This document shows positions 62,523-64,000 of a DNA stretch of 64,000 nucleotides, piece after piece. The notes below the pieces were generated by a model. That model did not search any database. It worked only from the letters and a program-made list of their open reading frames with translations, and was not told where the DNA came from. Each line of letters starts with the position of its first letter. The stretch's first letter is position 1. The position numbers and the translations under genes are program-made. Origin of the DNA: Enterobacter sp. RHBSTW-00175 (GTDB taxonomy: Bacteria; Pseudomonadota; Gammaproteobacteria; Enterobacterales; Enterobacteriaceae); assembly GCF_013927005.1 (NCBI RefSeq), contig NZ_CP055930.1:1426001-1490000 (forward strand), read 5' to 3'.

Positions 62523-63860
62523 TTATGCAGCTTTCACGGCATCAGCAATACGGTGAGCAAACTCCGTTACCTGCGCTTCATCTTCACCTTCCACCATGAC
62601 GCGGATTAAAGGTTCAGTACCTGATTTGCGAAGTAATACGCGACCACGGTTACCCAGTGCCGCTTCAACATCCGCCATCACCGCTTTCACATTTGCATTT
62701 TCCAGCGGATCGCCATGTCCGTCAGTGAAACGAACGTTAACCAGCAGTTGCGGGAACATTTTCATACCGCTGCACAAGTCATGCAGGCTCATATGGTTGC
62801 GCACCATTGCCGCAACGACCTGGAGTCCCGCAACAATACCGTCACCGGTAGTTGTTTTGTCGAGCAGGATAACGTGACCTGAATTTTCAGCGCCAATACG
62901 CCAGCCTTTCTCCTGGAGTTTTTCCAGCACATAGCGGTCGCCAACTTTGGCGCGGACAAACGGAATACCCAGCTGTTTCAGTGCCAGTTCAAGACCCATG
63001 TTGCTCATCACCGTGCCCACTGCGCCACCGCGCAGCTGGCCCTGACGCAGCGCTTCACGCGCAATGATATAAAGGATCTGATCGCCATCGACCTTATTCC
63101 CTTCGTGGTCGACCATAATGACACGGTCGCCATCGCCGTCCAGTGCAATACCAAGATCCGCTTTTTCTGCCAGAACACGGGCCTGCAAGGCACGAACATC
63201 CGTTGCCCCGACTTCTTCGTTGATATTCAGACCATCGGGTTCACAACCAATGGTGATCACTTTCGCACCCAGCTCGCGGAAAACATTCGGAGCAATGTGG
63301 TAAGTCGCGCCGTTTGCACAATCCACCACAATCTTAAGGTGCCCCAGGCTCAGTTCATTCGGGAATGTGCCTTTGCAGAACTCAATATAACGACCGGCAG
63401 CATCGACGATGCGGCTGGCTTTACCCAACTCAGCAGAATCGACACAGGTGATCTCTTTTTCCATTTCAGCTTCGATGGCTTCTTCGACTTCGTCCGGGAG
63501 CTTAGTGCCGTCGATCGAGAAGAATTTGATACCGTTGTCATAAAATGGATTGTGGGACGCAGAAATAACAATTCCGGCTTCAGCACGGAAGGCGCGCGTC
63601 AGGTAAGCAACCGCAGGCGTTGGCATTGGGCCCGTGAAAGAAGCGGATAAACCCGCAGCAGCCAGACCGGCTTCCAGGGCAGATTCCAGCATGTAGCCTG
63701 AAATACGGGTATCTTTACCGATAATGATTTTACGAGAACCATGACGTGCCAGCACTTTACCTGCCGCCCAGCCCAGTTTCAGGACAAAGTCAGGGGTGAT
63801 TGGTGCATCGCCTACGCGCCCACGGATACCATCGGTACCAAAATATTTACGATTACTCAT
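62523..63860 (-). CDS. glmM: GlmM, phosphoglucosamine mutase
   Basis: A 445-aa alpha-D-phosphohexomutase converting glucosamine 6-phosphate to glucosamine 1-phosphate for peptidoglycan and LPS precursors. [11 protein letters not shown] at the N-terminus, the phosphoserine in VISASHNPF (about residue 102), metal loop ALDGDGDRV and the C-terminal phosphate site [12 protein letters not shown] are all present. Start at 63860 overlaps the folP stop by eight bases (ATGAGTAA). The frame is open 14 codons further up. Confidence 0.97.
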   Translation of the reverse strand: MSNRKYFGTDGIRGRVGDAPITPDFVLKLGWAAGKVLARHGSRKIIIGKDTRISGYMLESALEAGLAAAGLSASFTGPMPTPAVAYLTRAFRAEAGIVISASHNPFYDNGIKFFSIDGTKLPDEVEEAIEAEMEKEITCVDSAELGKASRIVDAAGRYIEFCKGTFPNELSLGHLKIVVDCANGATYHIAPNVFRELGAKVITIGCEPDGLNINEEVGATDVRALQARVLAEKADLGIALDGDGDRVIMVDHEGNKVDGDQILYIIAREALRQGQLRGGAVGTVMSNMGLELALKQLGIPFVRAKVGDRYVLEKLQEKGWRIGAENSGHVILLDKTTTGDGIVAGLQVVAAMVRNHMSLHDLCSGMKMFPQLLVNVRFTDGHGDPLENANVKAVMADVEAALGNRGRVLLRKSGTEPLIRVMVEGEDEAQVTEFAHRIADAVKAA

Positions 63861-64000
63861 AGCGTTTATTTCCCTTCGCCGCCAGTGTGGCTTCAACCAC
63901 ACGCATGGCTTCTACTGTCTCTTTGACGTCATGGACACGAATAATGTGCGCGCCTTGCATCGCCGCAATGACCGCGCAAGCCAGGCTGCCGCTCAGACGT
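63853..64000 (-). CDS. folP: FolP, dihydropteroate synthase (3' end)
   Basis: The last 48 codons or so of folP run in from the window edge: [20 protein letters not shown], then [18 protein letters not shown] and a stop at 63853. IIRVHDV carries the Arg and His of the active site. The stop overlaps the glmM start, as in E. coli. The 5' part is outside. Confidence 0.93.
   Translation of the reverse strand, partial: RLSGSLACAVIAAMQGAHIIRVHDVKETVEAMRVVEATLAAKGNKRYE

Overview
The window is a 64 kb piece of an enterobacterial chromosome, most likely from the Enterobacter/Lelliottia/Leclercia group within the Enterobacteriaceae. This rests on near-identity of many proteins to remembered E. coli K-12 homologues (pnp, infB, rpsO, glmM, nlpI), an E. 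coli-like gene order (yqjG-yhaHJK-cyuAP-tdc-rnpB-gar ... rsmI-lpoA ... metY-argG-leuU-secG-glmM-folP), and many GCCCGGTAAGC-type REP hairpins. No rRNA operon, CRISPR array, transposase or integrase was seen. The species assignment is inference.

Layout. 1-3050: end of yqjG, yhaH, yhaJ, yhaK. 3058-5712: cyuPA, anaerobic cysteine uptake and desulfidation. 5975-6385: a Spy/CpxP-like periplasmic protein. 6712-12572: a type VI secretion (T6SS) cargo cassette, vgrG - DUF4123 adaptor - unrecognised 542-aa putative effector - exported putative immunity protein - PAAR spike tip. It lies between cyuP and tdcE, where E. coli has tdcF and tdcG. 12660-19584: tdcABCDE, anaerobic threonine/serine degradation. 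20367-22272: a second T6SS locus, a PAAR-headed effector with a colicin-like hydrophobic C-terminus and a small membrane protein as likely immunity. It is flanked by 31-bp direct repeats that include the rnpB terminator. 22565-22944: rnpB. 22977-28255: garKRL, a garP remnant with two internal deletions, and garD (galactarate/glucarate use). 28433-34746: gatYZABCDR (galactitol PTS). 34818-39458: rsmI, lpoA, yraN, diaA, dolP. 39508-46198: yraQ, yraR, yhbP, yhbQ, yhbS, ubiT, ubiU, ubiV, yhbW. 46284-59717: mtr, deaD, yrbN, nlpI, pnp, rpsO, truB, rbfA, infB, nusA, rimP. Then metY, argG, leuU, secG, glmM and the 3' end of folP.

How it fits together. Much of the window is core translation and RNA machinery (metY-rimP-nusA-infB-rbfA-truB-rpsO-pnp-nlpI-deaD) and anaerobic or sugar-acid catabolism (cyu, tdc, gar, gat, ubiTUV). 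Two accessory T6SS effector modules sit at two different junctions of the tdc region. No T6SS structural genes (tss) are present, so these would be orphan cargo modules used by an apparatus encoded elsewhere. They are the best candidates for undescribed biology here, especially the 542-aa protein at 9522-11150 and its exported partner at 11165-12178.

Limits. Functions are assigned from recognised sequence similarity and context without database searches. Start codons were chosen from ribosome binding sites and remembered homologue lengths. Regulatory sites are read by eye.
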